The notes below the pieces were generated by a model. That model was not told where the DNA came from. It ran no database searches and worked only from the letters and a program-made list of their open reading frames with translations. Shown here one piece after another: positions 1-7,946 of a stretch of 12,009 nt of DNA. The stretch covers positions 1-12,009 of the forward strand of contig UQWL01000030.1 in NCBI GenBank assembly GCA_900544715.1, read 5' to 3'. Every line of letters starts with the position of its first letter. The first letter of the stretch is position 1. This DNA is from an uncultured Oscillospiraceae bacterium. GTDB lineage: Bacteria > Bacillota > Clostridia > Oscillospirales > Acutalibacteraceae. A program made the translations under genes and the position numbers.

Positions 1-11
1 CTTTTTTATCT

Positions 12-35
12 ACCCCTGGTTCAACCAGGGGTTTT
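12..35 (+). terminator. Hairpin with T-tract reading rightwards at the left edge
   Basis: The arms ACCCCTGG (12-19) and CCAGGGGT (25-32) are perfectly complementary around the loop TTCAA, and TTTT follows at 32-35. This would end a plus-strand transcript coming from outside the window. It could also belong to a dispersed hairpin module, because a similarly built pair of hairpins lies at the right edge of the window (11961-12002). Confidence 0.5.
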
Positions 36-55
36 GTTAAGCCTAAAGGCAGCAA

Positions 56-91
56 TAAAAACAGCGGCCAGCCCCAAAGACTGCCGCTGTT
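56..91 (-). terminator. Intrinsic terminator of the minus-strand operon
   Basis: On the minus strand, AACAGCGGC (91-83) pairs perfectly with GCCGCTGTT (68-60) across a 14-nt loop, and the 3' arm runs into a T-rich tail (TTTTTATTG). It lies about 20 nt past the stop codon of the SpoIID-domain gene, where the six-gene leftward unit would be expected to end. The 110 bases left of that gene hold only this structure and the opposing hairpin at 12-35. Confidence 0.8.
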
Positions 92-110
92 CGATCGTCC
101 ATCTTGTTAA

Positions 111-2489
111 TCAATCCGGTACATATGTAACCGTAAAACAATGCGACCGGATGTCATAATCCATCACTTTCGCCCGAAAATCCTGCCCGCTCATCGTTTT
201 CGAGCCAACCTGAATGGAGGAGACGTAGCCAACCGAGCTGCTGACCGCCGCATCATGCGATTTGATCTTCAACCATTTGGCCGGATCCCCTGCAAGCTCA
301 ATGCCAAGCGCGCTTTTCACACGGCTGCGAAGCGCTTCACTCGTGATGGTATAGGTCGTTTTATAATTCTTATGGTTTTTATCCCCGGGGCTCGTGCAAC
401 CGCCTTGAAGATAAGGGTAGCCGCTGCCGCCCCATACGGTGCGCACATCCGTCGTTTTTCCCGCGGAGTAGGCAAAAAAGGTAGCGAGGATCGGCTTGCC
501 ATTATAGGTCATATATTCGCCGAGCACCTCCTCCACCGCCTGCATGGCGCGTGCGGAATAGGTGCTGCCAATCGCAACCCCTGTCACACGATTTTGGCGC
601 AGAATATAGGTATATGCGGCAACCGCCTGTGCTTTCAGTGCCTCCAGATGGTAGGAACCGCCCATCTCCTTCTCCAGAATACGGGCGAGCACCACCTTGG
701 TATCCACCTGCTGGCCGTTTACCTCCAGCGTTTCCGGGTAGCAGCCATCCATCTTTTGCATCTGTACACCAGGGAAATAATGCAGCAGAATCTGCTGATA
801 ATTCCACCCGCTCTTGGCAAATTCATTTGCCCCAAACTGGCTCATCCCAACGCCGTGCCCATAGCCATAAACCGTAAACTGAAATTTACCGCTTTCCCGC
901 TGGGCGGGAGGCTGCACCGTGGAATCTTCATCCGGCGGAACCGAATCCGGCGGCGTTGTTTGGGAGGAGTCCGCATTGCCCTTCCCGGTGGTTGTCTCCG
1001 GCTTTGCCGTGGTATCCGGCTGTTTCGACGGTTCCTCCTCTTTTTTTCCGCCGGCATTCAGCTCATCCTCCATCGCCTGCGCCACCTCATCCAGGATCGC
1101 CTGGTCCTTGGCCGGTACAGCGGGCTTTTTCAGAGCAGAGGCGGTTGGCAGCCGCGCAGCAGTGGAAGAATTCGCCTGTGTTTCTGCACCGGTGGTTTTC
1201 TGGCCAGCTTCAGAAGAATTCGGCGCGCCTTCTCCCTCCGGATCGGAGGGCTGTGCCGCCTGCTGGCCTGCCGGTGCATTGGCCGATGAAAGAGAAACCT
1301 GCTGGGAGGAACGTTCCTCCTGGAAACGCAGAAAAACGCCGGTTCCGATGCAGAGCAAAATGGAAAGAGAGAGCAGCACGCCCAACACCGCCGCAAATGC
1401 CTTCCAGTGAGCCGGGCGCGTCTCCGGCTTGTCCGGCCCTTTGTTCGCCGCCTGCTCCACCAATTCATACAGGGCCTGAACGCCGTCTCCAATCAAAAGG
1501 CCGGGGTGCTCATCTGGCTGCGCATAAAGCTTGCGCACCTGCGCGCCGCTCTCCTCTGCAACGGCAACGAGCAAAAAGGTTTCTACCCTGCCCTCTTTTT
1601 TTACGGTATATACGTTTGTAATCGCGGCTCCAAGCGGAGTTCCTTCCTCCTGCATGGCCCGGCGGGCAAGCTCCGCCGCATACTGCTTGGCGGGGCCCTC
1701 ATCCGGTTCGCAAAACACATTGCTGTAGACCAGCCGCCGCGCGGCCAGCTCATTTCCTCCCGCTGCTTCCCGGAGAAATTCCACCGTGGGCGTTTTGGCC
1801 AAGGCGATGCGTAAATTTGCCGCCTCCAAGGCTTCCAGCGCTCGTTGTGCATGCTGTTTTCCGGGGGCATCCGCCTGACCGGCGGGTTCTGCCGGCCCCT
1901 CTATGTTTTCCGCTTCGCCTTGTACGGTGGTATCTCCCACCTGCTCCAGCTCCTGCGCTTCTTCCGCCGAAGGCTGTTCCTCCCGTGTTTGCCGGACGCG
2001 TGATAAGCCGGATAAAAACGCGCCCGCCTCCGCTTTCAGGATGCTGTCAATCCTTCGGTTATCCAAAGGCAAAAACAAAATCGTTTGCCGCCCTGCCGTC
2101 AGCATAAAGCCCGCAAACAGGCCATCCTGCGTCGGGAACGCGGCCGCGCCCACCGGAATTGCGGCGTGGCGTGCAAAATCCTCCTCCGGGAGCTTAACAG
2201 GGCTTTTTTGCAGCGCTTCCATCAGCTCCGGATTCGGCACCGCGGACAGCCCCATTGCCCGCAGCAATTGCTCCTTGGTGCGAAGATACCGATCCGGTTC
2301 CACAAGCAGCAAAATGGTCTGAGAAGTTTTCAAAGCCTCCGCAAGGGCGTAAAACAATTCCTTCGCCGTGCCAAACTGCTTCGGTTCCATGGTGCCTTCA
2401 CCGCCGGATAAAAGCGCCAGGATTTTTTCCTGAGCGGCAGCACAGGCGGGCACTTGGTTGGAATTGAGGGACAATATCTGCAAGCTCAT
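111..2489 (-). CDS. Membrane-anchored SpoIID/LytB-domain protein with a degenerate CinA-like cytoplasmic region
   Basis: A 792-residue protein if started at the ATG at 2489, which has GGAAGGA about 12 nt upstream; the open frame extends to a TTG at 2531, which has no convincing ribosome binding site. Layout: residues 1-345 soluble; ~363-387 one hydrophobic helix; ~390-530 a Ser/Thr/Pro/Gly/Glu linker; ~536-792 a SpoIID/LytB domain. That domain shows GHGVGMSQFGA (544-554), the LEKEM motif holding the likely catalytic Glu (E608), the EALKAQAVAA core, and VWGGSGYPYL. SpoIID proteins are lytic transglycosylases acting on peptidoglycan glycan strands, so the C-terminal part should be extracellular and the N-terminus cytoplasmic. 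The N-terminal part aligns by eye with both halves of CinA but lacks its GGLGPT, GTAPG, ESCTAG and TGLAGP motifs, which suggests a pseudoenzyme or sensor. The gene is last in the unit, 138 nt after the second sortase. The SpoIID call is firm; the CinA relationship is my own alignment; the cellular role is unknown. Confidence 0.85.
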   Translation of the reverse strand: MSLQILSLNSNQVPACAAAQEKILALLSGGEGTMEPKQFGTAKELFYALAEALKTSQTILLLVEPDRYLRTKEQLLRAMGLSAVPNPELMEALQKSPVKLPEEDFARHAAIPVGAAAFPTQDGLFAGFMLTAGRQTILFLPLDNRRIDSILKAEAGAFLSGLSRVRQTREEQPSAEEAQELEQVGDTTVQGEAENIEGPAEPAGQADAPGKQHAQRALEALEAANLRIALAKTPTVEFLREAAGGNELAARRLVYSNVFCEPDEGPAKQYAAELARRAMQEEGTPLGAAITNVYTVKKEGRVETFLLVAVAEESGAQVRKLYAQPDEHPGLLIGDGVQALYELVEQAANKGPDKPETRPAHWKAFAAVLGVLLSLSILLCIGTGVFLRFQEERSSQQVSLSSANAPAGQQAAQPSDPEGEGAPNSSEAGQKTTGAETQANSSTAARLPTASALKKPAVPAKDQAILDEVAQAMEDELNAGGKKEEEPSKQPDTTAKPETTTGKGNADSSQTTPPDSVPPDEDSTVQPPAQRESGKFQFTVYGYGHGVGMSQFGANEFAKSGWNYQQILLHYFPGVQMQKMDGCYPETLEVNGQQVDTKVVLARILEKEMGGSYHLEALKAQAVAAYTYILRQNRVTGVAIGSTYSARAMQAVEEVLGEYMTYNGKPILATFFAYSAGKTTDVRTVWGGSGYPYLQGGCTSPGDKNHKNYKTTYTITSEALRSRVKSALGIELAGDPAKWLKIKSHDAAVSSSVGYVSSIQVGSKTMSGQDFRAKVMDYDIRSHCFTVTYVPD

Positions 2490-2627
2490 GCCAACTACAC
2501 ATCCTTCCACACATACCGGGGGTGTTCTCAAGTTTCATCGACCTGCCCAGCCCACGCGCAAAAAGCTGGGGTTTTTGTTTCACAGGCAGCTATCTGCTCC
2601 CCGCTCAAACCGGTCGCCTCTCCATCA

Positions 2628-4298
2628 TCAGGGTTTCCATTTTTCCGCATTCCGGTACGGGTTGCTGATTCCCTTTTTATCATAATAAATCTGCGGATAA
2701 CGCGGGTTCTCATTTTTCTTTGCAAGGCTTGTATCAACGGATGCATCCTCACCCTCCCGAACCAGGCGGGCGACCACCACCAGGCGCTGCTCGTTCCAAT
2801 CATAATTGCAGGTGGAAAGCGTCAGGATTTTATCATCCGGCCTGATATCCACTCCTGTGGAATAGAGCTTTCTCTGATCGATCTCGGAGATATACTCCTT
2901 GAATTTATCATCACTCGATAAATTGGTAAAAATATAGTTGAAGATATAGCCGTTGTCATGTTGCGCCTTAGAATTTGTCTGGAATACCGCATAGACCTTC
3001 CACTGATAATTGGCATACAGCGTGTTAAATTCAATGACCGGATTGCGCTTGAAGCCGTCTATCGTCAAATAATCCGTCAGCTCGGAAAACACCTGATCAC
3101 CGGAGCGCATATGGTGCCCAAAGATGATCGTGTTGCGGTCAAGCTCCTTGACATTGTTGCGAAAATCCAGAAACGGGTTCCCGTAATCCGTTTTTCGGCC
3201 ATAATAATCAAGCTTGAGGTATTTATCATTATCCTTTGCCTGGACAACGGGGAAGTCGATATACTTCATATTGGGAATTTTCAGCCAGCCCACCATCTCC
3301 TGATTGGCGGCATAAAGCTCCGCATACGCGGGGTTCATCCCCTCCGGGAATTTAATGTTCGGGTATTTGGCACGGATATCCGCCCAGGCGCTCTCATCCA
3401 GCCCGGTCTGCACCTGCCCGGCCAGCTGTTTGGTAAAATAGCCATTATACCAGCCTTCGTACAGGCGGTATCCCAAAAACGGAAGGCAGACGAGCAGGGT
3501 AGCCAGCGCGATTAAAAAAACCGTCCTGCGCAGCTTCTCTGCTGCCGTATCCCCTCTCCAGGGGAGCCAGCCGTCACCAAACCGGCCCTTTTTCTTCTTC
3601 CTCTTTTTGCTGGAATCCGGCTCCTCCGCCTGGGCAAACAGGTCGGCCAGCCCGCTGGGTGCCACTGCCTCCGGCGTTTCTTCCGGCGGCTCCACGGGCG
3701 GCGGCGCAGCCGGGAGATCGGGCGCAGCCGGTTCATGGTTTGCATCTGGTGATTCGTATACGACATGCATGGAAGCGCTCTGCCCCGCATCCGGCATAGG
3801 CTTCCCCTTTTTTTCAGCCGGGGCCGCCTGCGGCTTCGGCGCGGCCGGGGGCTTTAGAGCGCTTGTCCGCTTGCTTTCCGGCTCCTGATAGACGATGCGC
3901 ACACGCGTCCCATCCGGCAGTGTTTCATACTGCTCCTCCTGCGGGGGTTGAACCGGCTGGGCCGCAAAAACGGGGATGACAGGCCTGCCCTGCGCGTCAT
4001 AATAAACGACCGGCGTTACCGGGTTGCCGTTTGCATCATAATAAACTGGCTGATCTCCCGCAGAATCCAGCCCCTGCGGCGTTTTTTGCTTTTGATTTTC
4101 CTGATCAGTCATGATAACTCCTTCCTCCTTTGAGGCAGCGGCGGTTTCCTTGCCCTGCCCGCCGCTCTGACGGGAATTGCCTGCCTTTGGCGCCTTCTCC
4201 TCAGCCAGGCCATATTTCCTGCGGACTTCTTCCAGCCCATCCAGCAGGTCTTTCGCCTGCGGCAACGCGCCATCCGCCTTGTTTTCGCCGTGTTTCAT
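2628..4298 (-). CDS. Class B sortase with long proline-rich cytoplasmic N-terminus
   Basis: A cysteine transpeptidase of the sortase B family, which attaches surface proteins to peptidoglycan or links them together; the substrate is unknown. Numbered from an ATG at 4340 (570 residues), it shows a Pro/Ala-rich region to ~240, the basic stretch KKRKKKKGR (245-253), a membrane helix at ~272-291, and the catalytic domain ~340-530. The catalytic residues are His409 (IIFGHHM), Cys511 (LTLSTC) and Arg519 (QRLVVVAR). Three starts are possible. I use the ATG at 4298 (556 residues, AGGGGGG seven bases upstream). The ATG at 4340 has no clear site. The ATG at 4112 (494 residues) has by far the strongest site. 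Residues 100-124 hold two near-copies of YYDA-G-PV-PV. It begins just after the first sortase and shares its catalytic core and C-terminal tail, so the two look like a tandem duplication. The class is firm, the start is not. Confidence 0.88.
   Translation of the reverse strand: MKHGENKADGALPQAKDLLDGLEEVRRKYGLAEEKAPKAGNSRQSGGQGKETAAASKEEGVIMTDQENQKQKTPQGLDSAGDQPVYYDANGNPVTPVVYYDAQGRPVIPVFAAQPVQPPQEEQYETLPDGTRVRIVYQEPESKRTSALKPPAAPKPQAAPAEKKGKPMPDAGQSASMHVVYESPDANHEPAAPDLPAAPPPVEPPEETPEAVAPSGLADLFAQAEEPDSSKKRKKKKGRFGDGWLPWRGDTAAEKLRRTVFLIALATLLVCLPFLGYRLYEGWYNGYFTKQLAGQVQTGLDESAWADIRAKYPNIKFPEGMNPAYAELYAANQEMVGWLKIPNMKYIDFPVVQAKDNDKYLKLDYYGRKTDYGNPFLDFRNNVKELDRNTIIFGHHMRSGDQVFSELTDYLTIDGFKRNPVIEFNTLYANYQWKVYAVFQTNSKAQHDNGYIFNYIFTNLSSDDKFKEYISEIDQRKLYSTGVDIRPDDKILTLSTCNYDWNEQRLVVVARLVREGEDASVDTSLAKKNENPRYPQIYYDKKGISNPYRNAEKWKP
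4100..4132 (-). promoter_or_regulatory. Strong internal ribosome binding site and alternative start in the second sortase
   Basis: On the minus strand, AAAGGAGGAAGGAG lies just before GTTATC and an in-frame ATG at 4112, which would give a protein starting MTDQENQ. The same bases encode Ser-Lys-Glu-Glu-Gly in the longer frame. The match to the anti-Shine-Dalgarno sequence is better than at either upstream ATG. This is either the real start or a site giving a second, shorter form of the protein. Confidence 0.6.
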
Positions 4299-4349
4299 CT
4301 GCAAGCCCCCCTGTAGAAGGGATAATGGTTTACCACTCATTGCCCAGCT

Positions 4350-5342
4350 TTAAAAGGGATACCAGCGCTCCGCGTTTTGATAAGGGTTCGTCTTGCCGTG
4401 GCGGTCGTACCAAGCCTGCGGGTAATGCGGATTGGGGTTTAATTTTGCTTTGGAGACATCTACCTCTTCGCTCTCTCCGTCGCGCACCATACGGGCAACC
4501 ACGACAAAGCGTGCGTCAATGCTTGTGCCAAGCTCATACGTGCAGGTGGAAAGCGTGAGCACCTTATCGTCCTTCTGCACATCGACATCCGTTGTAAAGA
4601 GGCTGCGCTCACGCACCTCATCAATATACTGCATAAATTTCTCATCATTCATATCCGGGTAGATATAATTGAACACATAGCCGTTATCATCCTTGGCCTT
4701 CGTTGTGGCAAGGAAAGCACCAATCACCTTCCATTTGTGATCCTGATAGAGCGTATTAAAGGTGATCACAGGTGCCTTCCGATAACCCTCTAGCGTATGG
4801 TAGCCCATCACGCCGGTGAAACACATGCCATTATCGAGCGAATCGCCCTGCAAATTGTGCCCATAGAGGATCGTATTGCGGGATAGTTCCTTCTCCTTGT
4901 TGCGGTAATCCATGAAGGGATCGCCAAAATTTGTGAACTCGTGATAGTAATTATAGCGCAGATAGTAATCATTCCCGCCCTGGGCCTTTGTGGCATGCAG
5001 GATCGGGGTATCCGTGCGGGTGTTCGGGATGGTCAACCAACCCACCACGTCGTTATTGACCGCATAGAGGTGCTTGAATTTCTCCTGCATCCCGTCGGGC
5101 GGCGTGGAGCCGGGGTATTTCGTTTGCAGTGCGGAGAGGACAGGATCCGCCTGCGCCTGCGCGGGCTTTTCCTCCTGCTGCGCCTGCGGCTGTGCCACGC
5201 GATAAATCAGTACCCCGCTGCTCGCAAGAATCGCGCAGACGGATAAGATCGCCACGATTTTGCGCGCCCAATCCAATGCCGAATCCCCGGGGAAGGGAAA
5301 AACCGCATGTAAAAACCGATTTCCTGATTTGTTTTGAGCCAT
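4350..5342 (-). CDS. Class B sortase (first of tandem pair)
   Basis: A 330-residue sortase B family transpeptidase. The ATG at 5342 is chosen because AGGCGGA stands eight bases before it; an upstream in-frame start at 5408 would add 22 residues unlike a sortase N-terminus. A short cytoplasmic tail is followed by a membrane anchor at ~29-47, a spacer, and the catalytic domain from ~95. The catalytic triad is visible: His162 in ILYGHN, Cys267 in LTLSTC and Arg278 in ARFVVVAR. The length is somewhat above a minimal sortase B because of a C-terminal tail ending NPYQNAERWYPF, which is matched in the neighbouring sortase. It lies 78 nt after cinA on the same strand and 51 nt before the chosen start of the second sortase. 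No protein with a sorting signal is encoded in the window, so the substrate must be elsewhere. Confidence 0.92.
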   Translation of the reverse strand: MAQNKSGNRFLHAVFPFPGDSALDWARKIVAILSVCAILASSGVLIYRVAQPQAQQEEKPAQAQADPVLSALQTKYPGSTPPDGMQEKFKHLYAVNNDVVGWLTIPNTRTDTPILHATKAQGGNDYYLRYNYYHEFTNFGDPFMDYRNKEKELSRNTILYGHNLQGDSLDNGMCFTGVMGYHTLEGYRKAPVITFNTLYQDHKWKVIGAFLATTKAKDDNGYVFNYIYPDMNDEKFMQYIDEVRERSLFTTDVDVQKDDKVLTLSTCTYELGTSIDARFVVVARMVRDGESEEVDVSKAKLNPNPHYPQAWYDRHGKTNPYQNAERWYPF

Positions 5343-5420
5343 TGATGATTCCGCCTTTCGGTAGAGTATAATCAAGCAGAGGAGAGTCTCTGGGCTTTGA
5401 TCAGGCAAAAGCCCTTTCTG

Positions 5421-6665
5421 CTATCGGTATTCCAGCAAATACAGCCGGATTAGGTCCAACGCGTTAGAGGAGAATACAAACCGGTTGTATTCCCGGTTAT
5501 CTCCCCCACGGCCGGTATTGACCGTGCGTTGCAGCGTATGCACTCCATCGGTCAGCGCGATAAAGGCGAGCCCCGCCGGGTTGCCGCAATCGTCTCCATC
5601 CGGCCCCGCCAGCCCCGTCACGCCCAGGCCGATTCCCGCACCGCTGACACGGAGTGCACCAGCCGCCATCTCAGCGGCCGTTTCAGCGCTGATGACGCCG
5701 TAGGTTTCAATCGTGGCCGGGGATACGCCGAGCACTTCCTCTTTAATCCGGTTGGAGTAGGAGACGATCCCGCATTCGAGCACCTCAGAAGAGCCGGGGA
5801 TCTCTGTCATCCGCTTGGCAATCAGCCCGGCCGTGCAGGATTCCGCAAGGCCGATTTTGAGGCCCCGCTCGCGCAGCATCTGCACAACGGCCTGCTGGAG
5901 GCTGTCCACATCCACGCCGTAAACCAGCTTGCCATAAAGCGCGCACAGCGCCTCCACAGTAGGCTCACACAGGGCGTCCGCCTCTGCTTGAGAATTTGCC
6001 TTTGCGGTCACCCGCAGCAGCGCCTCCCCATCCTTCGCATAGGGTGCGACGGTCGGATTCTCCTGCGTTAAAAACTGCGCCGCCTGCTCCGCCATAGCAC
6101 TTTCGCCGATGCCGAAAGTGCGCACCGTGTGCGATGCGATCACTCCGCCGGCAAAACGGGAAAGATAAGGCAACGCCTGCTCCAAAAACATCGGCTTAAG
6201 TTCCCGCGGCGGGCCGGGCAGGTTGATGATGATCTTCCCATCCTGCTCTATCGCGCAGCCGGGCGCGGTGCCGTGATCATTGCAAAACACAACACAGCCC
6301 TGCGGCAAATACGCCTGTTTGCGGTTCGTCTCCGGCATCTGCTGCCCGCGGGCCTTGAAAAAGGCCTCTATGCGCCGCATGCTCTCCGCATCCTCCACCA
6401 AAGGCAGGCCAAGCGTTTTCGCGCACACCTCTTTGGTCAGGTCGTCCACCGTGGGGCCAAGCCCTCCGGTGGTCAGCACAAGATCGCTGCGGGAGAGCGC
6501 CGTTTGCAGCAGGTTGGAAAGCCGCTCTTCATTATCGCCCACCGTGCTGTGGTAAAGCACGGTGAACCCAAGCCGCGCCAGCTCCCCGGCAAGGAACTGC
6601 GCGTCTGTATTGACGATGTCGCCGAGCAAAAGCTCTGTTCCGACGGATAAAATTTCAGCTTTCAT
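5421..6665 (-). CDS. cinA: CinA-family protein (molybdopterin-binding-like domain plus NMN amidohydrolase-like domain)
   Basis: A 414-residue full-length CinA, started at the ATG at 6665 (AGGAAG nine bases upstream); an adjacent in-frame GTG at 6668 is equally possible. The N-terminal domain (MoCF/COG1058 type) begins AEILSVGTELLLGDIVNTDA and has GGLGPT (67-72), GTAPG (132-136) and NLPGPPRE (148-155). A middle linking domain follows, then the C-terminal CinA/PncC domain with ESCTAG (275-280), VSYSN (301-305) and TGLAGPDG (350-357). In characterised bacteria these domains carry ADP-ribose pyrophosphatase and nicotinamide mononucleotide deamidase activities in NAD salvage, and the gene is also linked to competence. 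All signature motifs are present, so it is probably active. It starts 35 nt after thiI and is followed by the sortases. A CinA-like but degenerate region reappears in the last gene of this operon. Confidence 0.95.
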   Translation of the reverse strand: MKAEILSVGTELLLGDIVNTDAQFLAGELARLGFTVLYHSTVGDNEERLSNLLQTALSRSDLVLTTGGLGPTVDDLTKEVCAKTLGLPLVEDAESMRRIEAFFKARGQQMPETNRKQAYLPQGCVVFCNDHGTAPGCAIEQDGKIIINLPGPPRELKPMFLEQALPYLSRFAGGVIASHTVRTFGIGESAMAEQAAQFLTQENPTVAPYAKDGEALLRVTAKANSQAEADALCEPTVEALCALYGKLVYGVDVDSLQQAVVQMLRERGLKIGLAESCTAGLIAKRMTEIPGSSEVLECGIVSYSNRIKEEVLGVSPATIETYGVISAETAAEMAAGALRVSGAGIGLGVTGLAGPDGDDCGNPAGLAFIALTDGVHTLQRTVNTGRGGDNREYNRFVFSSNALDLIRLYLLEYR

Positions 6666-6700
6666 CACATAAAACTTCCTTTAAAGAGTACGATAGGGAG

Positions 6701-7873
6701 TTACGCATCAATCGGTACGATTTTCACGCCCGCCAGCGCCCGTTTCATGAGCTCCTCCAGCGGAATCAGCGCCTGTGCCTTCTCCACCGCGTCGAGCTGC
6801 GGCCGGGTTTTGGGGTGCTTCGGGGTAAACACCGTGCAGCAATCCTCATAGGGCTGAATCGAGATTTCAAACGTGTCGATTTTGCGGGAGATCGCAACGA
6901 TCTCATCCTTATCCATTGCAATCAGCGGCCGGAATACCGGCATCTCCGCCACCGCATCCGTGCAGGCAATTGCCTGTAGTGTCTGGCTCGCCACTTGGCC
7001 GATGCTTTCCCCTGTGACCAGTGCGCCGCATTCCTCTTTGCGGGCGATGCGCTCTGCGAGCAGCATCATCGCGCGGCGCATGATCAGCGTAAATAGATCC
7101 TCGGGGCAGTGATCCTTAATCTGCTCCTGAATCTCCGTAAACGGCACGACGAACAGGGAGATATGCCCGGCATAGCGCGCCACCCTACGGAGCAGGGCAT
7201 GCACCTTTTCCTCCGCGCGGGGGCTTGTATAGGGCGGGGAGGCAAAATGGACGGCGGTCAACTGCAAGCCGCGCTTTGCCATCATCCAACCCGCGACGGG
7301 GCTGTCGATCCCGCCCGAAACAAGCAGCGCCACCCTGCCGCCGGAGCCCACGGGCATACCGCCAGCGCCTTTTTGCTGGTTGCCGCGGATATAGGCCCAT
7401 TGATCGCGCACCTCAACCGTAACGATCACATCTGGATGATGTACGTCAACGTGCAGATGCGGAAATTTTTCGCCCAGATAGCCGCCCAGCTCCGCGCTGA
7501 TCTGCGGGGATTTGAGCGGAAATTTCTTATCTGACCGTTTTGCCTCCACCTTAAAGGAAGCGGCCTCCATCAACTGCGGTGCAAGGTATTCGCCTGCTAT
7601 GCGCAAAATTTCGCCCATCTCCTTGGGCGCCTGTGCGGCGCGGCTGAAACCGGCAATGCCGAACACGCGGGTTAGCCTGCCCGCTGCCTCATCGAGATCG
7701 ATCCCCTCTTCCAACGGCTCGATCATCACGGTGGACTGGCTTTTGGTAAAGGCAAATTTGCCGAGGGGAGAAAGCCGCCGCCGCATATTTTTCACTAAAA
7801 TATCTTCAAAGGTGGAGCGGTTGAGCCCCTTCAGGGCAAGCTCCCCATCCTTGACGAGAATGATTTCTTTCAT
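6701..7873 (-). CDS. thiI: tRNA 4-thiouridine synthase (sulfurtransferase) ThiI
   Basis: Makes 4-thiouridine at position 8 of tRNA by adenylating the uracil and inserting sulfur taken from a cysteine desulfurase; in some bacteria it also serves thiamin thiazole synthesis. The 390-residue form begins at the ATG at 7873, where homology starts (MKEIILVKDGELALKG); an ATG three codons upstream (7882) is an alternative, and AAAGGA lies 12 or 3 nt before them. It shows an N-terminal ferredoxin-like region, a THUMP domain at ~60-165, the PP-loop SGGIDSPVAGW (186-196) that binds ATP, and the conserved Cys pair in PYEDCCTVFTPKHP (C345/C346). It ends without a rhodanese domain, as is usual in Bacillota. 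The upstream neighbour is a cysteine desulfurase, 73 nt away, the usual sulfur donor pairing in Bacillota. Confidence 0.95.
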   Translation of the reverse strand: MKEIILVKDGELALKGLNRSTFEDILVKNMRRRLSPLGKFAFTKSQSTVMIEPLEEGIDLDEAAGRLTRVFGIAGFSRAAQAPKEMGEILRIAGEYLAPQLMEAASFKVEAKRSDKKFPLKSPQISAELGGYLGEKFPHLHVDVHHPDVIVTVEVRDQWAYIRGNQQKGAGGMPVGSGGRVALLVSGGIDSPVAGWMMAKRGLQLTAVHFASPPYTSPRAEEKVHALLRRVARYAGHISLFVVPFTEIQEQIKDHCPEDLFTLIMRRAMMLLAERIARKEECGALVTGESIGQVASQTLQAIACTDAVAEMPVFRPLIAMDKDEIVAISRKIDTFEISIQPYEDCCTVFTPKHPKTRPQLDAVEKAQALIPLEELMKRALAGVKIVPIDA

Positions 7874-7946
7874 GTAACGCATTCGTCCTTTCACGCGCAC
7901 AGGGTATTTCACCCGCTTTGCAGCGCCATATGTCAAATCCGGAATC

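Noticed and set aside
141..1289. Long plus-strand open frame opposite the SpoIID-domain gene
   Set aside because: It lies wholly antisense to a gene with clear domain motifs; its translation is Arg/His/Leu/Ile-rich with no recognisable motif, as expected from the complement of a mid-G+C gene.
111..2489. Sortase substrate: could the SpoIID-domain protein carry a C-terminal sorting signal?
   Set aside because: The C-terminus ends in TVTYVPD with no LPXTG/NPQTN-like motif, hydrophobic stretch or basic tail.
2546..2576. Hairpin CCCAGC...GCTGGG followed by GTTTTTG on the plus strand, between second sortase and SpoIID-domain genes
   Set aside because: The T-tract is on the strand opposite to the genes, so it would not end the leftward message. 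No plus-strand gene ends here and the stem is short, so I do not call it a terminator.
7874..7946. Possible small gene or extended ThiI N-terminus between desulfurase and thiI
   Set aside because: The in-frame extension upstream of MKEIILV is unlike ThiI, has no ribosome binding site, and the gap is only 73 nt.
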